Shown: positions 8,469-18,806 of the stretch, in pieces
Position numbering within the stretch: position 1 is the stretch's first letter
Layout: each line of letters opens with the position of its first letter
Source of the DNA: Microcoleus sp. FACHB-1515
Lineage (GTDB): Bacteria; Cyanobacteriota; Cyanobacteriia; Elainellales; Elainellaceae
Direction: 5' to 3'
DNA: 64,000 bases
NCBI RefSeq assembly: GCF_014696105.1
Contig: NZ_JACJPO010000036.1
Coordinates: forward strand, 57,342-121,341
The notes under the pieces: generated by a model
Database searches by the model: none
What the model saw: the letters and a program-made list of their open reading frames with translations, nothing else
Told to the model about the DNA's origin: nothing
Made by a program: the position numbers and the translations under genes

Positions 8469-10154
8469 ATGACTCAAGCTTTACTGACCGTCGAAAATTT
8501 GCGCGTCGCCTATCCCCGTACATCTCGCAGCGCGATCGATTCCTGGGCGATACCGGAACGGGAGCGCTTCGCGATCGATGATGTCTCCTTCCAGCTTTCT
8601 CCCGGTGAAAAGCTCGGACTCGTGGGCGAATCGGGCTGCGGCAAATCGACGCTAGGACGTGCGGTCATGCGTTTACTGCCGTCTGGAAGTCGGGTCGAGG
8701 GTCGCGCTTTGTTTGCGGGCGAATCGATTTTTGACTTTTCGATCGATCGCCTCCGCCAGTTTCGAGGAGAAGCCGTCGCGCTGGTTTTTCAAGACCCGAT
8801 GACTCGGCTTGATCCGGTCATGACGATCGGAGAACACTGCCTCGAAACCTTGCTCGCCCATCAGCCGCAACTTTCTAAAACGGCTGCAAAAGATAGAGCG
8901 ATCGCCACACTCGAAGCCGTCAAAATTCCCGCGACCCGCTGGGGACAGTATCCGCACGAATTTAGCGGCGGAATGCGGCAGCGAGTCGCGATCGCGCTTG
9001 CCTTGTTGCTTGACCCAAAGCTGATTGTGGCCGATGAACCGACAACCAGCCTCGATGTCACGGTTTCCGCGCAGATTTTGCAGGAATTGACTCGTCTATG
9101 TCGCGATCGCAACATGGCGCTGCTGCTGATTTCGCACGATCTGGCGATGGTCGGCGAATATTGCGATCGCATCGCCGTGATGAATGCCGGAAAGATCGTG
9201 GAAACTGGAGCGGTGCAAACGGTTTTGACGCAGCCAGAGCATGAGTATACGCGATCGCTGCTCGAATCTGCCCTGCACCTGCAAGCCGCCACGCCAGCCG
9301 CCTTGCCGACTGTGGATGTTGCGCCTTTGCTGCGTCTGCAAAACCTGAAGCAGCACTACACGCTAGAGCAAAACTTTGTGGCGCGGCTGCTGAACAAGGC
9401 AAGCGAGTCCAAAGAGCGCACGATCAAAGCCGTAGACGACATCTCGATCGATCTGTATCCCGGTGAAATTCTCGGTCTAGTCGGCGAATCAGGCTGCGGC
9501 AAAAGCACGCTTTCCCGGACGATTTTGCAGCTTGTCCGTCCAACATCAGGACGAGTCGAATTTTTGGGACAAGATTTAACCGCCTTGTCGCGATCGAGCC
9601 TCCGCGCCCAGCGTCGCCAGATGCAAATGGTCTTTCAAGATCCGCACGCCTGCCTGAATCCGCAAATGACGGTCGGACAAAGCATCACCGATCCGCTGCT
9701 GATTCACCGACTTGCCACACCCACTGAAGCAAAAGCGCAAGTTGAACAAATGCTCGATCGCGTCGGACTCACTCCTGTAGACGACTACTATCACCGCTAT
9801 CCAAGCGATCTATCCGGCGGACAGCAGCAGCGCGTCGCGATCGCCCGTGCCCTAATCACTCGTCCCAAACTGCTGATCTGCGATGAACCTGTCAGTATGC
9901 TTGATGCCAGCGTGCAGGCACAGGTGCTTGAGTTGATGCTGGAACTGAAGCGCGAATTCGACTTGACCTATCTTTTCATCACGCATGACCTTTGGGTTGC
10001 CAGATTTTTGTGCGATCGCATTGCCGTCATGAACGCCGGAAAAATCGTCGAACTCAACACGACGCACGAAATTTTCACAAACCCACAGCATCCCTACACC
10101 CAAACGCTGCTGAAGGCTGCACCGCTGCTGGCGCGATCGGGTGTGGGGAGTTAG
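8469..10154 (+). CDS. Fused two-domain ATPase of an oligopeptide-type ABC importer (DppD-DppF type)
   Basis: 561 residues containing two complete ABC domains in tandem. Domain 1 has Walker [10 protein letters not shown] (about residue 55), signature [11 protein letters not shown] and DEPTTSLD. Domain 2 has GESGCGKST (about residue 342), [12 protein letters not shown] and DEPVSMLD. Each ends with the oligopeptide-transporter tail ([21 protein letters not shown]). It should power import of peptides, nickel or similar through DppBC-like permeases, none of which is in the window. The N-terminal residues [12 protein letters not shown] are encoded by a dispersed repeat at 8548-8577. Confidence 0.93.
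   Translation: MTQALLTVENLRVAYPRTSRSAIDSWAIPERERFAIDDVSFQLSPGEKLGLVGESGCGKSTLGRAVMRLLPSGSRVEGRALFAGESIFDFSIDRLRQFRGEAVALVFQDPMTRLDPVMTIGEHCLETLLAHQPQLSKTAAKDRAIATLEAVKIPATRWGQYPHEFSGGMRQRVAIALALLLDPKLIVADEPTTSLDVTVSAQILQELTRLCRDRNMALLLISHDLAMVGEYCDRIAVMNAGKIVETGAVQTVLTQPEHEYTRSLLESALHLQAATPAALPTVDVAPLLRLQNLKQHYTLEQNFVARLLNKASESKERTIKAVDDISIDLYPGEILGLVGESGCGKSTLSRTILQLVRPTSGRVEFLGQDLTALSRSSLRAQRRQMQMVFQDPHACLNPQMTVGQSITDPLLIHRLATPTEAKAQVEQMLDRVGLTPVDDYYHRYPSDLSGGQQQRVAIARALITRPKLLICDEPVSMLDASVQAQVLELMLELKREFDLTYLFITHDLWVARFLCDRIAVMNAGKIVELNTTHEIFTNPQHPYTQTLLKAAPLLARSGVGS
8548..8577 (-). repeat. 30-base dispersed repeat, copy 2 (reverse orientation, loop inverted)
   Basis: Read on the minus strand it is CGATCGCGAAGCGCTCCCG followed by TTCCGGTATCG. 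Relative to the copy at 48339 only the central GAA/TTC triplet inside CCG...CGG is inverted. It lies in frame near the N-terminus of the ABC ATPase. Confidence 0.7.
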
Positions 10155-10429
10155 GAGTGTGGCTGTCATCCCTTGCTCAAGCGTGTCGTTGCCGCCCTCA
10201 CCATCTTGCCCAATCCTCGCCAAACCAACAGTTCTCGCCGCTGCCCTAATCTCTCATCCTCAATTCCCCGAAACCTAACTTCGCTCCAGCCCGTCAAGAT
10301 TTCGATAAGATTTCCGTGTAGGGGCGATCGTAAACATTTGTATCGTCTTTATTTTGTGCGATATTGCTTTAAGAGCGAATCGCCGCCTGCACCAATTTCA
10401 GCCGGATTGATAGGGATATCAAAGCATTC

Positions 10430-11455
10430 ATGTTTGGTTTAATCGGTCATCTCACAAGCTTAGAACACGCCCAGTCTGTCGCCCGCGAATTAGGATACCC
10501 CGAATACGCCGACCAGGGACTTGATTTTTGGTGCAGTGCGCCGCCGCAAATTGTCGATACGATCAAGGTAACGAGCGTCACCGGACAGCAGATCGAAGGC
10601 CGCTACGTCGAATCTTGCTTTTTGCCGGAAATGCTGGCAACTCGCCGGATTAAAGCCGCTACGCGCAAAATCATTAACGCAATGGCGCACGCCCAAAAGC
10701 ACGGCATCAACATCACGGCTTTGGGTGGCTTCTCGTCGATTATCTTTGAGAATTTCAACCTGGCCCAGATCGGGCAGGTGCGGAATGTGAAGCTGGAGTT
10801 CGATCGCTTCACGACCGGAAATACGCACACGGCCTACATCATTTGCCGTCAGGTCGAGCAGGCTTCTAAGCAGTTGGGGATTGATTTATCGAAAGCGACG
10901 ATCGCCATTTGTGGCGCAACTGGAGACATTGGCAGCGCAGTTTGTCGCTGGCTCAATACCCGCACGGATGCCGCTGAACTGCTGCTGATTGCTCGCAATC
11001 AAGAGCGCCTGCACGAGCTACAGACTGAACTGGGACGCGGCAAAATTATGAGTTTGGAAGAAGCCCTACCGCAGGCGGATATCGTGGTTTGGGTCGCCAG
11101 TATGCCCAAGGGCGTCGAGATCGATACCGCAACGCTGAAGCATCCCTGCCTGATGATCGATGGCGGCTATCCGAAAAACCTCGGTACGAAAGTCAAGCAT
11201 CCCGACGTGCATGTCCTCAATGGTGGCATTGTCGAACATTCGCTCGATATTGACTGGCGAATTATGAGCATTGTCAACATGGATGTGCCCGCACGCCAGC
11301 TATTCGCCTGCTTTGCCGAATCGATGCTGCTGGAGTTTGAAAAGCTCTACACCAATTTTTCCTGGGGACGCAACCAAATCACCCTGGAAAAAATGGATCT
11401 AATCGGTCAGGTGTCGGTGAAGCACGGTTTCCGTCCGCTCTTGCTGTCGGCCTAG
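10430..11455 (+). CDS. aar: Long-chain acyl-ACP reductase of alkane biosynthesis
   Basis: 341 residues, exactly the length of the Synechococcus enzyme, beginning [15 protein letters not shown]. It reduces fatty acyl-ACP to fatty aldehyde with NADPH through an acyl-enzyme on a Cys. The NADPH site [16 protein letters not shown] is at about residues 162-177, and the active Cys falls at position 294 (LFACFAES), as in characterised AAR. The usual upstream partner, aldehyde-deformylating oxygenase, is absent; upstream lies the ABC ATPase gene. The 3' end overlaps the convergent membrane protein gene by 4 bases. Confidence 0.96.
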   Translation: MFGLIGHLTSLEHAQSVARELGYPEYADQGLDFWCSAPPQIVDTIKVTSVTGQQIEGRYVESCFLPEMLATRRIKAATRKIINAMAHAQKHGINITALGGFSSIIFENFNLAQIGQVRNVKLEFDRFTTGNTHTAYIICRQVEQASKQLGIDLSKATIAICGATGDIGSAVCRWLNTRTDAAELLLIARNQERLHELQTELGRGKIMSLEEALPQADIVVWVASMPKGVEIDTATLKHPCLMIDGGYPKNLGTKVKHPDVHVLNGGIVEHSLDIDWRIMSIVNMDVPARQLFACFAESMLLEFEKLYTNFSWGRNQITLEKMDLIGQVSVKHGFRPLLLSA

Positions 11456-13029
11456 CTGCTTCGTCGCTCCGCTGCGGCCTTGATCCGGTAGGGCGCGATC
11501 GTATAGCCTGAAACTTTTTGCGGTCTACCTGCTCTTACCAAACACCGACGAAACTGCTCGGTTTCAGCGGGAAATCGGTTGAGCCATTTATCTTTAACCA
11601 GATAGATCGTATCGGACGCAAATACCTGAGGAATGCAGCGACGGCAGCGCACTCCCGCTCGCACTGGCCGACTGCTACGCAGGTGGGGCGGCGCATCCGC
11701 AGGTGGGCAGGGCGTTTTACCTTTGGGATCGTGAGGCGTGCAGTTGAGATTGGCCGGATCGACGCTGCACAAAATGTACGATCGCCAGTAATCTCCGATA
11801 AATCCGGCATTTCCCAGCGCTTTGATTTCCTGAAGCTGCTGAATTTGGGCGATCGGTCTTTGGATGGTGTAAACAAAGAGCGGCAAGCTCAGACTCGATG
11901 CGATCGCCGTCATCAGCATCAAAATCGTTGCAGTGCGAGCAAGGTTTGTCGGTAAAGCTTCAATCAGCAGCAGCACAGCCAGCCACGCCATCACATAAAT
12001 CACGGTGAAATAGCGCAAATTTAAGCCGTTGCGATACACCCAAAACGAAATCAGCAGCAGCGGCATTCCAATTGCAACCGTGCCAAGAAATAAATAAAAC
12101 CAGCGAGAAGTCGATCGCAGAATTTTCTGACGGTGAGCGGCGATCGCCCAAGCCAAATAGCCTAACAGAATGACCGCTAAAATTGCGTGCCAGCTTAAAA
12201 ACAAATTGTTAGTTTGAAAGGTGAGCGTATTCCAAAAGGAAGTGAGCAATCGCCGCAGCATCTCGATCGATTGTTCCGGTGTGGCAAACGAACTGTAGTT
12301 GCGGCGCGAACTCGCATTATTTTTGGCAAATTCAACAAAGGCAACTCCTAATCCAGCCGTTAGCAAAACGGTTACTGCATCTTTGATCACCGTTTTTTCG
12401 CGTAGCTTCCAAGCTTTGTAAAGCTGCGACAGTCCCCACAAACTCAATAAAAATAAAGGAACGATTGTAAAATCAGACACCCACAGGCTGAAGAACAAAC
12501 AGGCGGTTGCTGTGGCGAGCCACAATCGTTTTTGTCCAATTTTTTTCGTTTGCGAAAGTCGATCGATCGCGACGCAAGCTGCACCAATTAGCGCGATCTG
12601 CGGACCATAAGGCTGGCCAATAAAATCGAGTTCCGTGAAGGGAACCAGCGGCAAAAACCATACTAAGGCGAGTGCCAAGCGTGAAACAGCATGACGCAAC
12701 AAGCTTGCAAGGCAAAGGTAGCCAAAAATTAACAGTCCATACTGCACGATCGACACGACCACCACAACGGGCAAGGGCAGAATTTTGAGCAGAAAATGAC
12801 TTAAAACCGGAACTAAACTGCCCAAGCGGTCTTGTCCCCAGTAATAAAAATCGTCCGGAAGCTTCAGGTGATAAGCCATCAGCACATGCACGGCATGATC
12901 GGAATTAAGCCCAGGCGTAAAGGCAGCGGCAAACGATCGAATTGAGAGCAGTACAATCGGCACGATCAGCGCGATCGCTAACCAATTCCACTTGCGATCG
13001 CGGCTTGCTAATGAACGGTCGATCGTCAT
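11452..13029 (-). CDS. Polytopic membrane protein, GT-C glycosyltransferase-like
   Basis: 525 residues with about ten hydrophobic helices between residues 15 and 400 and a hydrophilic C-terminal domain. The first loop holds [13 protein letters not shown], an acidic motif in the place where GT-C (PMT-like) glycosyltransferases keep their catalytic Asp. The C-terminal part contains several Cys ([25 protein letters not shown]). It sits downstream of a dolichol-phosphate-mannose-synthase-like gene on the same strand. A pair that charges a lipid carrier and then transfers the sugar across the membrane is a reasonable inference; acceptor and sugar are unknown. Confidence 0.7.
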   Translation of the reverse strand: MTIDRSLASRDRKWNWLAIALIVPIVLLSIRSFAAAFTPGLNSDHAVHVLMAYHLKLPDDFYYWGQDRLGSLVPVLSHFLLKILPLPVVVVVSIVQYGLLIFGYLCLASLLRHAVSRLALALVWFLPLVPFTELDFIGQPYGPQIALIGAACVAIDRLSQTKKIGQKRLWLATATACLFFSLWVSDFTIVPLFLLSLWGLSQLYKAWKLREKTVIKDAVTVLLTAGLGVAFVEFAKNNASSRRNYSSFATPEQSIEMLRRLLTSFWNTLTFQTNNLFLSWHAILAVILLGYLAWAIAAHRQKILRSTSRWFYLFLGTVAIGMPLLLISFWVYRNGLNLRYFTVIYVMAWLAVLLLIEALPTNLARTATILMLMTAIASSLSLPLFVYTIQRPIAQIQQLQEIKALGNAGFIGDYWRSYILCSVDPANLNCTPHDPKGKTPCPPADAPPHLRSSRPVRAGVRCRRCIPQVFASDTIYLVKDKWLNRFPAETEQFRRCLVRAGRPQKVSGYTIAPYRIKAAAERRSS

Positions 13030-13131
13030 GGTTGTTCCTTAGTCGTGCGGAGATTCAATTAATTTAGGCGTAACTTAGACGCAAAAGTTAGGGCTTAATG
13101 TTGCAACAGTGTGTTATTTTGCGGGGCGAAA

Positions 13132-13824
13132 CTAACGCGAAAACAAATTGTATTTCAAGATGCAGTAGATCGCCCGAAAGCCGTCTTTCCAGCCAATTTT
13201 TTTGCCTTCTTTGTAGGTGCGTCCGTAATAGGAAATTCCAACTTCGTAGATGCGGCAGCCCATTCTCGCCACCTTTGCTGTCACTTCTGGCTCAAAGCCA
13301 AAGCGATTTTCGCGAATTCGCACCGACTGGATCACCTCGCGCCGAAACGCTTTGTAGCAGGTCTCCATATCGGTGAGGTTAATGTTAGTAAACATGTTCG
13401 AGAGCATAGTTAAAAAGCGGTTGCCAACCATGTGCCAATAGTAAACCACGCGATGGGGTTGGCCACCGACAAACCGCGACCCAAAGACAACGTCCGCTTT
13501 GTTATCCAAGATCGGCTGAATCATAATTGGAAACTCTTGCGGGTCATATTCCAAATCAGCATCTTGCACGATCACAATATCGCCCGTTGCGGCTGCAAAT
13601 CCGGTTCGCAAGGCTGCACCTTTGCCCTGATTGTGATGATGGTATACGACGCGATCGACCTCAGACTCGATCGTCGATTGCAGCAGATCGCGGGTGCCAT
13701 CGGTCGAGCAGTCGTCCACGATAATTACTTCGATCGCCTCGACCGGAGCAGCTTTCACGGCTTTGACCACTTGGGAAATTGTGCCGAACTCATTAAAACA
13801 GGGGATGACAACGGAAAGCTTCAT
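13132..13824 (-). CDS. Family 2 glycosyltransferase, DPM1/polyprenyl-phosphate type
   Basis: 230 residues, a GT-A domain without membrane helices. It begins [11 protein letters not shown] and has [24 protein letters not shown] and the metal-binding [17 protein letters not shown] and [10 protein letters not shown] are typical of dolichol- or undecaprenyl-phosphate sugar transferases. It would transfer a sugar from a nucleotide donor to a polyprenyl phosphate on the inner face of the membrane. The 102-base gap to the downstream polytopic gene suggests a two-gene unit that sits, on the opposite strand, between aar and accA. Confidence 0.9.
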   Translation of the reverse strand: MKLSVVIPCFNEFGTISQVVKAVKAAPVEAIEVIIVDDCSTDGTRDLLQSTIESEVDRVVYHHHNQGKGAALRTGFAAATGDIVIVQDADLEYDPQEFPIMIQPILDNKADVVFGSRFVGGQPHRVVYYWHMVGNRFLTMLSNMFTNINLTDMETCYKAFRREVIQSVRIRENRFGFEPEVTAKVARMGCRIYEVGISYYGRTYKEGKKIGWKDGFRAIYCILKYNLFSR

Positions 13825-14119
13825 AGGGCAGCAGACAGGGGGTTAAAGGGCAATCGCAAATATTGAGAAATTCAGTCACAGCCGCGAAAAGATCTGGCAG
13901 CAAACAGTGTATCGGCATGCGTCCGATCGGGTCAATCCGAACAGGGCGGGAGTGGGGCGGTTGCCAACGCTCCTGTTGCCGCATTGAGCCGAAACCCGAT
14001 CGCAATCGGTTCAAGATAGCGGTTCGAGTTAGTTTCAGCGAACTTGAGCGTTCGGCTCGAAAATTGATTTCCTGGTGCGGGTGTCTTTTCCCTATCGATC
14101 GCGCCTGCTCACTTGACGC

Positions 14120-14133
14120 AGGGAAAATTCCCT
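14120..14133. promoter_or_regulatory. Perfect inverted repeat upstream of accA
   Basis: AGGGAA-AA-TTCCCT lies about 85 bases before the accA start. A TTGACG sequence just precedes it (14113-14118) and TATGCT follows at 14142-14147. The spacing of those two hexamers is 23, too long for a standard promoter, so the repeat may be an operator or part of an atypical promoter. Confidence 0.35.
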
Positions 14134-14218
14134 TGTGCCGCTATGCTAAAGATTGAATGGTTGTGCGGTGATTCGATCGATTTCCATTCGTGCAAGTTTT
14201 AGGAGTTGTCTGGGCGAC

Positions 14219-15202
14219 ATGGCAGTGACAGAACGCAGACCGATTCTTTTGGAATTTGAAAAACCGCTCGTTGAGCTAGAAGCGCGGATCGGGCAGATTC
14301 GCGAACTGGCCGAAGAAAACGATGTCGATGTGTCTGACCAAATTCGCCAGCTTGAAACGCGAGCCGTTCAACTGCGGCAAGATATTTTCGGTAATCTCAC
14401 GCCCGCGCAGCGCTTGCAGGTAGCTCGCCACCCCCGCCGCCCCAGCACGCTCGACTATATTCAAGCGATCGCCGACGACTGGATCGAACTGCACGGCGAT
14501 CGGCGAACAGGACATGACGATCCGGCGATCGTCGGTGGCGTTGCCCGATTGGAAGATCGTCCGGTCGTAATTCTCGGTCACCAAAAAGGCCGCGACATGA
14601 AGGAAAACGTGACGCGCAATTTTGGGATGGCTTCGCCCAGCGGCTACCGAAAAGCCATGCGCCTGATGGATCACGCCAATCGGTTTGGTATGCCGATCAT
14701 CACCTTCATCGACACGGCAGGCGCGTATGCCGGACTGGAAGCAGAACGCTTAGGGCAGGGCGAAGCGATCGCCTACAACCTGCGCGAAATGTTTCGGCTG
14801 GATGTACCGATTCTCTGCACGATCATTGGCGAAGGCGGGTCGGGCGGCGCGTTGGGCATCGGCGTGGGCGATCGCCTTTTGATGTTTGAGCACTCGGTTT
14901 ACATGGTTGCCAGTCCAGAAGCATGTGCGGCAATTTTGTGGCGCGATGCAGCCAAGGCTCCACAGGCGGCAGAAGCCTTGCGGATTACGGCGCAAGATTT
15001 GAAGGAGTTGGGCATTCTTGACCAGATTTTGCCAGAACCGATCGGCGCGGCTCATGCCAATCCGCTTCAGGCGGCAGAAACGCTGAAAACGGCTTTGCTA
15101 GAGAACTTGGCGGAATTGACGCAGATGAGCAACGTGCAGCGACGTGATCTGCGCTACCAGAAATTTCGGGCGATCGGTCAGTTTGAAGCAGCGGGTCGAT
15201 AG
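14219..15202 (+). CDS. accA: Acetyl-CoA carboxylase carboxyltransferase subunit alpha
   Basis: 327 residues from the ATG at 14219 ([17 protein letters not shown]). It transfers the carboxyl group from carboxybiotin to acetyl-CoA with AccD, giving malonyl-CoA for fatty acid synthesis. The crotonase-type carboxyltransferase core is clear: [37 protein letters not shown] and [14 protein letters not shown]. The in-frame frame extends to 14153, but SD-like AGGAG at 14201-14205 and family length favour 14219. It belongs to the aar, accA, SDR, folE gene order found in many cyanobacteria. Confidence 0.97.
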   Translation: MAVTERRPILLEFEKPLVELEARIGQIRELAEENDVDVSDQIRQLETRAVQLRQDIFGNLTPAQRLQVARHPRRPSTLDYIQAIADDWIELHGDRRTGHDDPAIVGGVARLEDRPVVILGHQKGRDMKENVTRNFGMASPSGYRKAMRLMDHANRFGMPIITFIDTAGAYAGLEAERLGQGEAIAYNLREMFRLDVPILCTIIGEGGSGGALGIGVGDRLLMFEHSVYMVASPEACAAILWRDAAKAPQAAEALRITAQDLKELGILDQILPEPIGAAHANPLQAAETLKTALLENLAELTQMSNVQRRDLRYQKFRAIGQFEAAGR

Positions 15203-15475
15203 CTGAGAATGCGATCGCCCAAAGAAACCAATCTGCTGCCATCGATCGCCAGTGCTATAATACTGAAGTCAACAATTGTTTACAATTTTTCAGCCTTCGG
15301 ATACATGACAAGCGCTGATTAGATTCATTAGCGCTCCACAAGCCGATTGCTGTTCACCTGTTTGTAAGCAATGTTGCTCGGCTAGCCGCTATGCCAACTT
15401 CTGTCTACGTCGGTGTTGCTGCTGGCTTTGTCGCTCATTCCGTAGGACGCACCGCAGCGGACTTTAACAGAATTC

Positions 15476-16192
15476 ATGACTTCTTCCATACAAGGCCACG
15501 TCCTGATCACCGGAGCGGGCAGCGGTATCGGTCACGCAACAGCGATCGCGTTTGCACAAGCAGGCTTTCATCTGGTGCTGGTCGGGCGATCGATCGCCAA
15601 GCTCGAAGCGGTTGCGGCCAAAGCCCAATCGTTCGGCGTGACTGCACAGGCAGTTTCGATCGATCTGGCCGAAGTTGAAACCGTCAAAGCCAAGCTGCAA
15701 GCGATCGACGCGCCGATCGACGTGCTGATTAACAACGCTGGCATGGGCTACACCAATACGCTGCTCGATACTTCCCTTGAAGACTGGCAGCAGGTGATGA
15801 CGCTCAATCTCACCAGCGTCTTTCAGTGCATTCAGGCTTTTTTGCCACAAATGCGCGATCGCAAGCGCGGCACGATCGTCAACATTGCCTCGATCGCGGC
15901 TGCCAATGCATTTCCAGGTTGGGGCGCATACAGCGTCAGCAAAGCCGCCCTCGTTGCTTTGTCAAAAACGCTGGCGGTGGAAGAACGCAGTCACGGCATT
16001 CGCGTCGTGTCGATTTCTCCAGGCTCGGTGAATACACCGATTTGGGATACCGACACCGTTCAGGCCGATTTCGATCGCGCTCAAATGCTGACGCCCGAAA
16101 TGGTCGCCCAAACGATTTTGCATACGGTTCTTTTACCTGCCCAAGCTGTCATTGAAGATCTGACCATTGCGCCGAGTGCGGGGGCGCTGTAG
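15476..16192 (+). CDS. Short-chain dehydrogenase/reductase
   Basis: 238 residues, single-domain classical SDR. The cofactor motif TGAGSGIGHATA is at residues 12-23, NNAGMG at about 85-90, the catalytic Ser in IVNIASIAA and the YxxxK pair in AYSVSKAAL. The Arg after the second strand (GRS) suggests NADP(H). The substrate is unknown; its place between accA and folE is a conserved cyanobacterial arrangement, which does not by itself show the reaction. Confidence 0.9.
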   Translation: MTSSIQGHVLITGAGSGIGHATAIAFAQAGFHLVLVGRSIAKLEAVAAKAQSFGVTAQAVSIDLAEVETVKAKLQAIDAPIDVLINNAGMGYTNTLLDTSLEDWQQVMTLNLTSVFQCIQAFLPQMRDRKRGTIVNIASIAAANAFPGWGAYSVSKAALVALSKTLAVEERSHGIRVVSISPGSVNTPIWDTDTVQADFDRAQMLTPEMVAQTILHTVLLPAQAVIEDLTIAPSAGAL

Positions 16193-16245
16193 TCGATCGT
16201 GTTTCAAGCTCCGTTTGACTTTTTGTTGATTTTTTTCCCAGAACT

Positions 16246-16953
16246 ATGACTACTGCTTCTCCCAACGGCAACGCTCCCAAAGCTGCACTGACCGAAACTG
16301 ATGGCCTGAATGTCGAGGTGCGTCCCGATCGCAACACGCTCAACGGTCAAGACCAGCCGAAATTGCAGCCGAACAAGACCGAAGCCACCGAGCAGATGAC
16401 CGCTGCCGTGCGCGAGATTTTGCTGGGCGTCGGCGAAGATCCCGATCGCGAAGGTCTGCTGAAAACGCCGAAGCGCGTTGCCGAAGCGATGCAGTTCCTC
16501 ACCAGCGGCTACGCCCAATCGCTAGAGCAACTGGTGAACGGCGCGATCTTCGACGAAGGCCATAACGAAATGGTTTTGGTGCGCGACATCAACGCCTTCA
16601 GCTTGTGCGAACACCACATGCTGCCGTTTATGGGGCGCGTTCATGTCGCCTACATTCCCAATCAAAAAGTCGTGGGTTTGAGCAAGCTCGCCCGCATCGT
16701 CGAGATGTATTCGCGCCGTTTGCAGGTGCAAGAACGCCTGACGCGCCAAATTGCCGAAGCCGTCAAGTCAATCTTGGAACCGCAAGGCGTCGCCGTTGTG
16801 ATGGAAGCGACGCACATGTGTATGGTGATGCGCGGCGTCCAAAAACCCGGCTCGTGGACAGTGACCAGCGCTATGCTCGGCGTCTTTCAAGATGACCAGA
16901 AAACGCGAGAAGAATTTCTCAGTCTAATTCGCCATCAGCCTGCGTTCTTCTAG
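16246..16953 (+). CDS. folE: GTP cyclohydrolase I
   Basis: 235 residues. It converts GTP to 7,8-dihydroneopterin triphosphate, the first step to folate and pterins. About 45 hydrophilic N-terminal residues precede the T-fold domain. Zinc and active-site residues are visible in [18 protein letters not shown] and [17 protein letters not shown]. It ends at 16953 just before a long hairpin shared with the convergent oxidoreductase gene. Confidence 0.97.
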   Translation: MTTASPNGNAPKAALTETDGLNVEVRPDRNTLNGQDQPKLQPNKTEATEQMTAAVREILLGVGEDPDREGLLKTPKRVAEAMQFLTSGYAQSLEQLVNGAIFDEGHNEMVLVRDINAFSLCEHHMLPFMGRVHVAYIPNQKVVGLSKLARIVEMYSRRLQVQERLTRQIAEAVKSILEPQGVAVVMEATHMCMVMRGVQKPGSWTVTSAMLGVFQDDQKTREEFLSLIRHQPAFF

Positions 16954-16956
16954 ATG

Positions 16957-16982
16957 CGATCGGGCGATTGATCGCCCGATCG
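16957..16982. terminator. Long hairpin between convergent folE and the FAD oxidoreductase
   Basis: CGATCGGGCGAT and ATCGCCCGATCG form a 12-base perfect stem with a minimal 2-base loop. It is built on HIP1-like sequence. It has no T run on either strand, so it could be a bidirectional transcription-stop structure or simply a HIP1-derived palindrome. Confidence 0.5.
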
Positions 16983-16991
16983 TCCCACGTC

Positions 16992-18173
16992 CTACTGCTT
17001 CAGCACGGTTGAACTGAATCGCTCGATCGCCAACTGCGCCAAAACTTCATCATCTGCCTGCTGCCGAGCAAACCGCCGCGCCACAGGCGGCACAAGAGCA
17101 AACGGATTGCTAAAGCCAGAGAACACGATGAGATTTTCGACGCCGGGAACTGCACCCACAATCGGCAGTCCATCGCCGCTAAAGGCAACCGTGCAGGTGC
17201 GCCATTCTCCCGGTACAGCTTTGAGGCTGGGCAGCACGGTTGCGATCGCTTCGCGCATTTCCAGTTCGCTTTGAGCGCGATCGATCGTCATCGTTAGATC
17301 GCTGAAGGTGCGGCTGATTTGACCGATTCGCAAGCTGCGATCGCGCATCTGCACCACGCCCGCATCGAGAATCGGCGCGGCAATTTCCTGATCGGGTTGA
17401 TTCCACAGGGAATCTGTTTCAGCCGCTCCTGCGATCGCTTCCATTGCAAACCGCTTGAGTTCGGCAGGCATGACGATCGATCGCAGTTCCAGTTCGAGCG
17501 GCGGGGTTTCAATCAGTTCCGCGATCGTAAAGTAGACGCGCACCGGAGCGAATGACTGCACCAAATGCCGAGTTGCCGAGCCTGCTGCCACGACGACTTG
17601 AGCCGCTGAGTAGGTTGCATCTTGCGTTTGAACACCTGTTACGCAATTGCCCGATCGCACAAAGCCGAGCACCTGTTCGTATTCGATCGCGCCACCCAAT
17701 CGCTGCATGGCCTGCTGATAGGCCGCCACGATCGCAGTTGGAGAAACATGACCGTGACGCGCGTGCAGCGCTCCGGCGATCGCGGTTCGATCGAGCAAGG
17801 GTTCGATTGCCACTGCCGTGTCGCGATCGATCAGGCAAGGTGGAATCTGACAGCGGGCATAGTTGGCGGCGATCGATTCCGGGTTGCGATCGGAATCGAT
17901 CGTCAGCACCAAATCGACTTCGCGAAACTCAATGTCGCTGCCTAATTCTTCAGAAAGCTGCGAGTAACGTTCTTGGCTTTCGCGGCAGAGCGCTTGCAAA
18001 AGTGGCGTGGAGCCTGACCAGTAGGCAATGCCGCCATAGCTGTAGTGGGTCGCGTTCTTGGGCGCGGCGGATTGTTCAATCAGCAGAACGGACTGTCCGA
18101 CCTGAGCTAGTTCGTAGGCGATCGCTGAGCCAGCCAGTCCGCCACCCACTACGATCGAGTCATAGGTTTTCAT
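16992..18173 (-). CDS. FAD-dependent amine/amino-acid oxidase (DAO family)
   Basis: 393 residues. The N-terminal dinucleotide fold reads YDSIVVGGGLAGSAIAYEL with LLIEQS closing the second strand. The C-terminal half has the DAO-family signature (GDGLPIVGAVPGVENLIVFSGFSN) near residues 340-365. Members include glycine oxidase, D-amino-acid dehydrogenase and sarcosine oxidase; the substrate cannot be read from sequence. Its ATG overlaps the stop of the upstream ridA gene by 4 bases (18170-18173), so the two are translationally coupled. Confidence 0.85.
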   Translation of the reverse strand: MKTYDSIVVGGGLAGSAIAYELAQVGQSVLLIEQSAAPKNATHYSYGGIAYWSGSTPLLQALCRESQERYSQLSEELGSDIEFREVDLVLTIDSDRNPESIAANYARCQIPPCLIDRDTAVAIEPLLDRTAIAGALHARHGHVSPTAIVAAYQQAMQRLGGAIEYEQVLGFVRSGNCVTGVQTQDATYSAAQVVVAAGSATRHLVQSFAPVRVYFTIAELIETPPLELELRSIVMPAELKRFAMEAIAGAAETDSLWNQPDQEIAAPILDAGVVQMRDRSLRIGQISRTFSDLTMTIDRAQSELEMREAIATVLPSLKAVPGEWRTCTVAFSGDGLPIVGAVPGVENLIVFSGFSNPFALVPPVARRFARQQADDEVLAQLAIERFSSTVLKQ

Positions 18174-18568
18174 TGCGCTTCCTGCAAGACAACAGCATCG
18201 ACTTCGATTTCGACCAGCATCTCCGGCAGGGCAAGGCGACTCACTTCAACCAGCGTGTTCGCCGGACGAATTTCGCGAAAAAATTCGCCGTGTGCTTTGG
18301 TGGCCTGCTGCCAGTCATCCATGTTGGTGATGTAAACTCGCGTCCGCACCACGTCGCGCAGGCTAGCATCAAGCGCTTGCAGTGCCGCCTCAATTTTCTT
18401 CAGCACATACGTTGTTTGGCCGTAGAGGTCGCCCAAATGCTGAATTTCTCCTTCAGCATTGCTGGCCGTTGTGCCTGCCACATAGACGAATTGACCAACG
18501 CGCACCGCTCGCGAGTATCCTGCGATCGATTCCCAAGGCGTTCCGGTCGAAAACTGCTGCCGTTCCAT
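18170..18568 (-). CDS. RidA/YjgF-family imine deaminase
   Basis: 132 residues from the ATG at 18568 (MERQQFSTGTPWESIAGYSRAV); an in-frame GTG at 18583 would add five. The fold landmarks VGQFVYVAGTTA, DLYGQTTYVLKKIEAAL, DVVRTRVYITNMDDW and the catalytic-type Arg in that segment are present, as is PANTLVEVSRLALPEMLVEIE. RidA proteins hydrolyse reactive enamines and imines. Directly upstream of, and coupled to, an amino-acid-oxidase-like gene, it probably clears the imine that oxidase releases; this pairing is inference from context. Confidence 0.88.
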   Translation of the reverse strand: MERQQFSTGTPWESIAGYSRAVRVGQFVYVAGTTASNAEGEIQHLGDLYGQTTYVLKKIEAALQALDASLRDVVRTRVYITNMDDWQQATKAHGEFFREIRPANTLVEVSRLALPEMLVEIEVDAVVLQEAQ

Positions 18569-18758
18569 GTCTGATTCAGTCACAATCGAAGTCGATCGCT
18601 ACTCTACACCGAAGTGCTTGCGGCGTTTGCACTGCACCGATACATTTAGTCGCGATCGAATTCTCGGTGATCAGGCAAGATTTTGTAGAAACAGAGTTTG
18701 CCGTCAAGATGGACTCTGGATGCAGTTGCAGGGCGACGGTGTGCGCTCAACAAACAAA

Positions 18759-18780
18759 GGGCACGGCGATGCCATGCCCC
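18759..18780. repeat. Small hairpin repeat of the GGGCACGGC...GCCATGCCC type
   Basis: GGGCACGGC and GCCATGCCCC pair imperfectly in the gap between ridA and the next leftward gene. Similar GGGCACGGCATGCCGTGCCC palindromes are scattered in filamentous cyanobacteria as I remember them. The rest of the 240-base gap shows no gene. Confidence 0.4.
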
Positions 18781-18806
18781 TACGGTGGTTATTGCCGGAA
18801 ACAGAG

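Noticed and set aside
17552..18574. 340-codon plus-strand frame across the oxidase and ridA genes
   Set aside because: Antisense to two recognised and translationally coupled genes; no family features.
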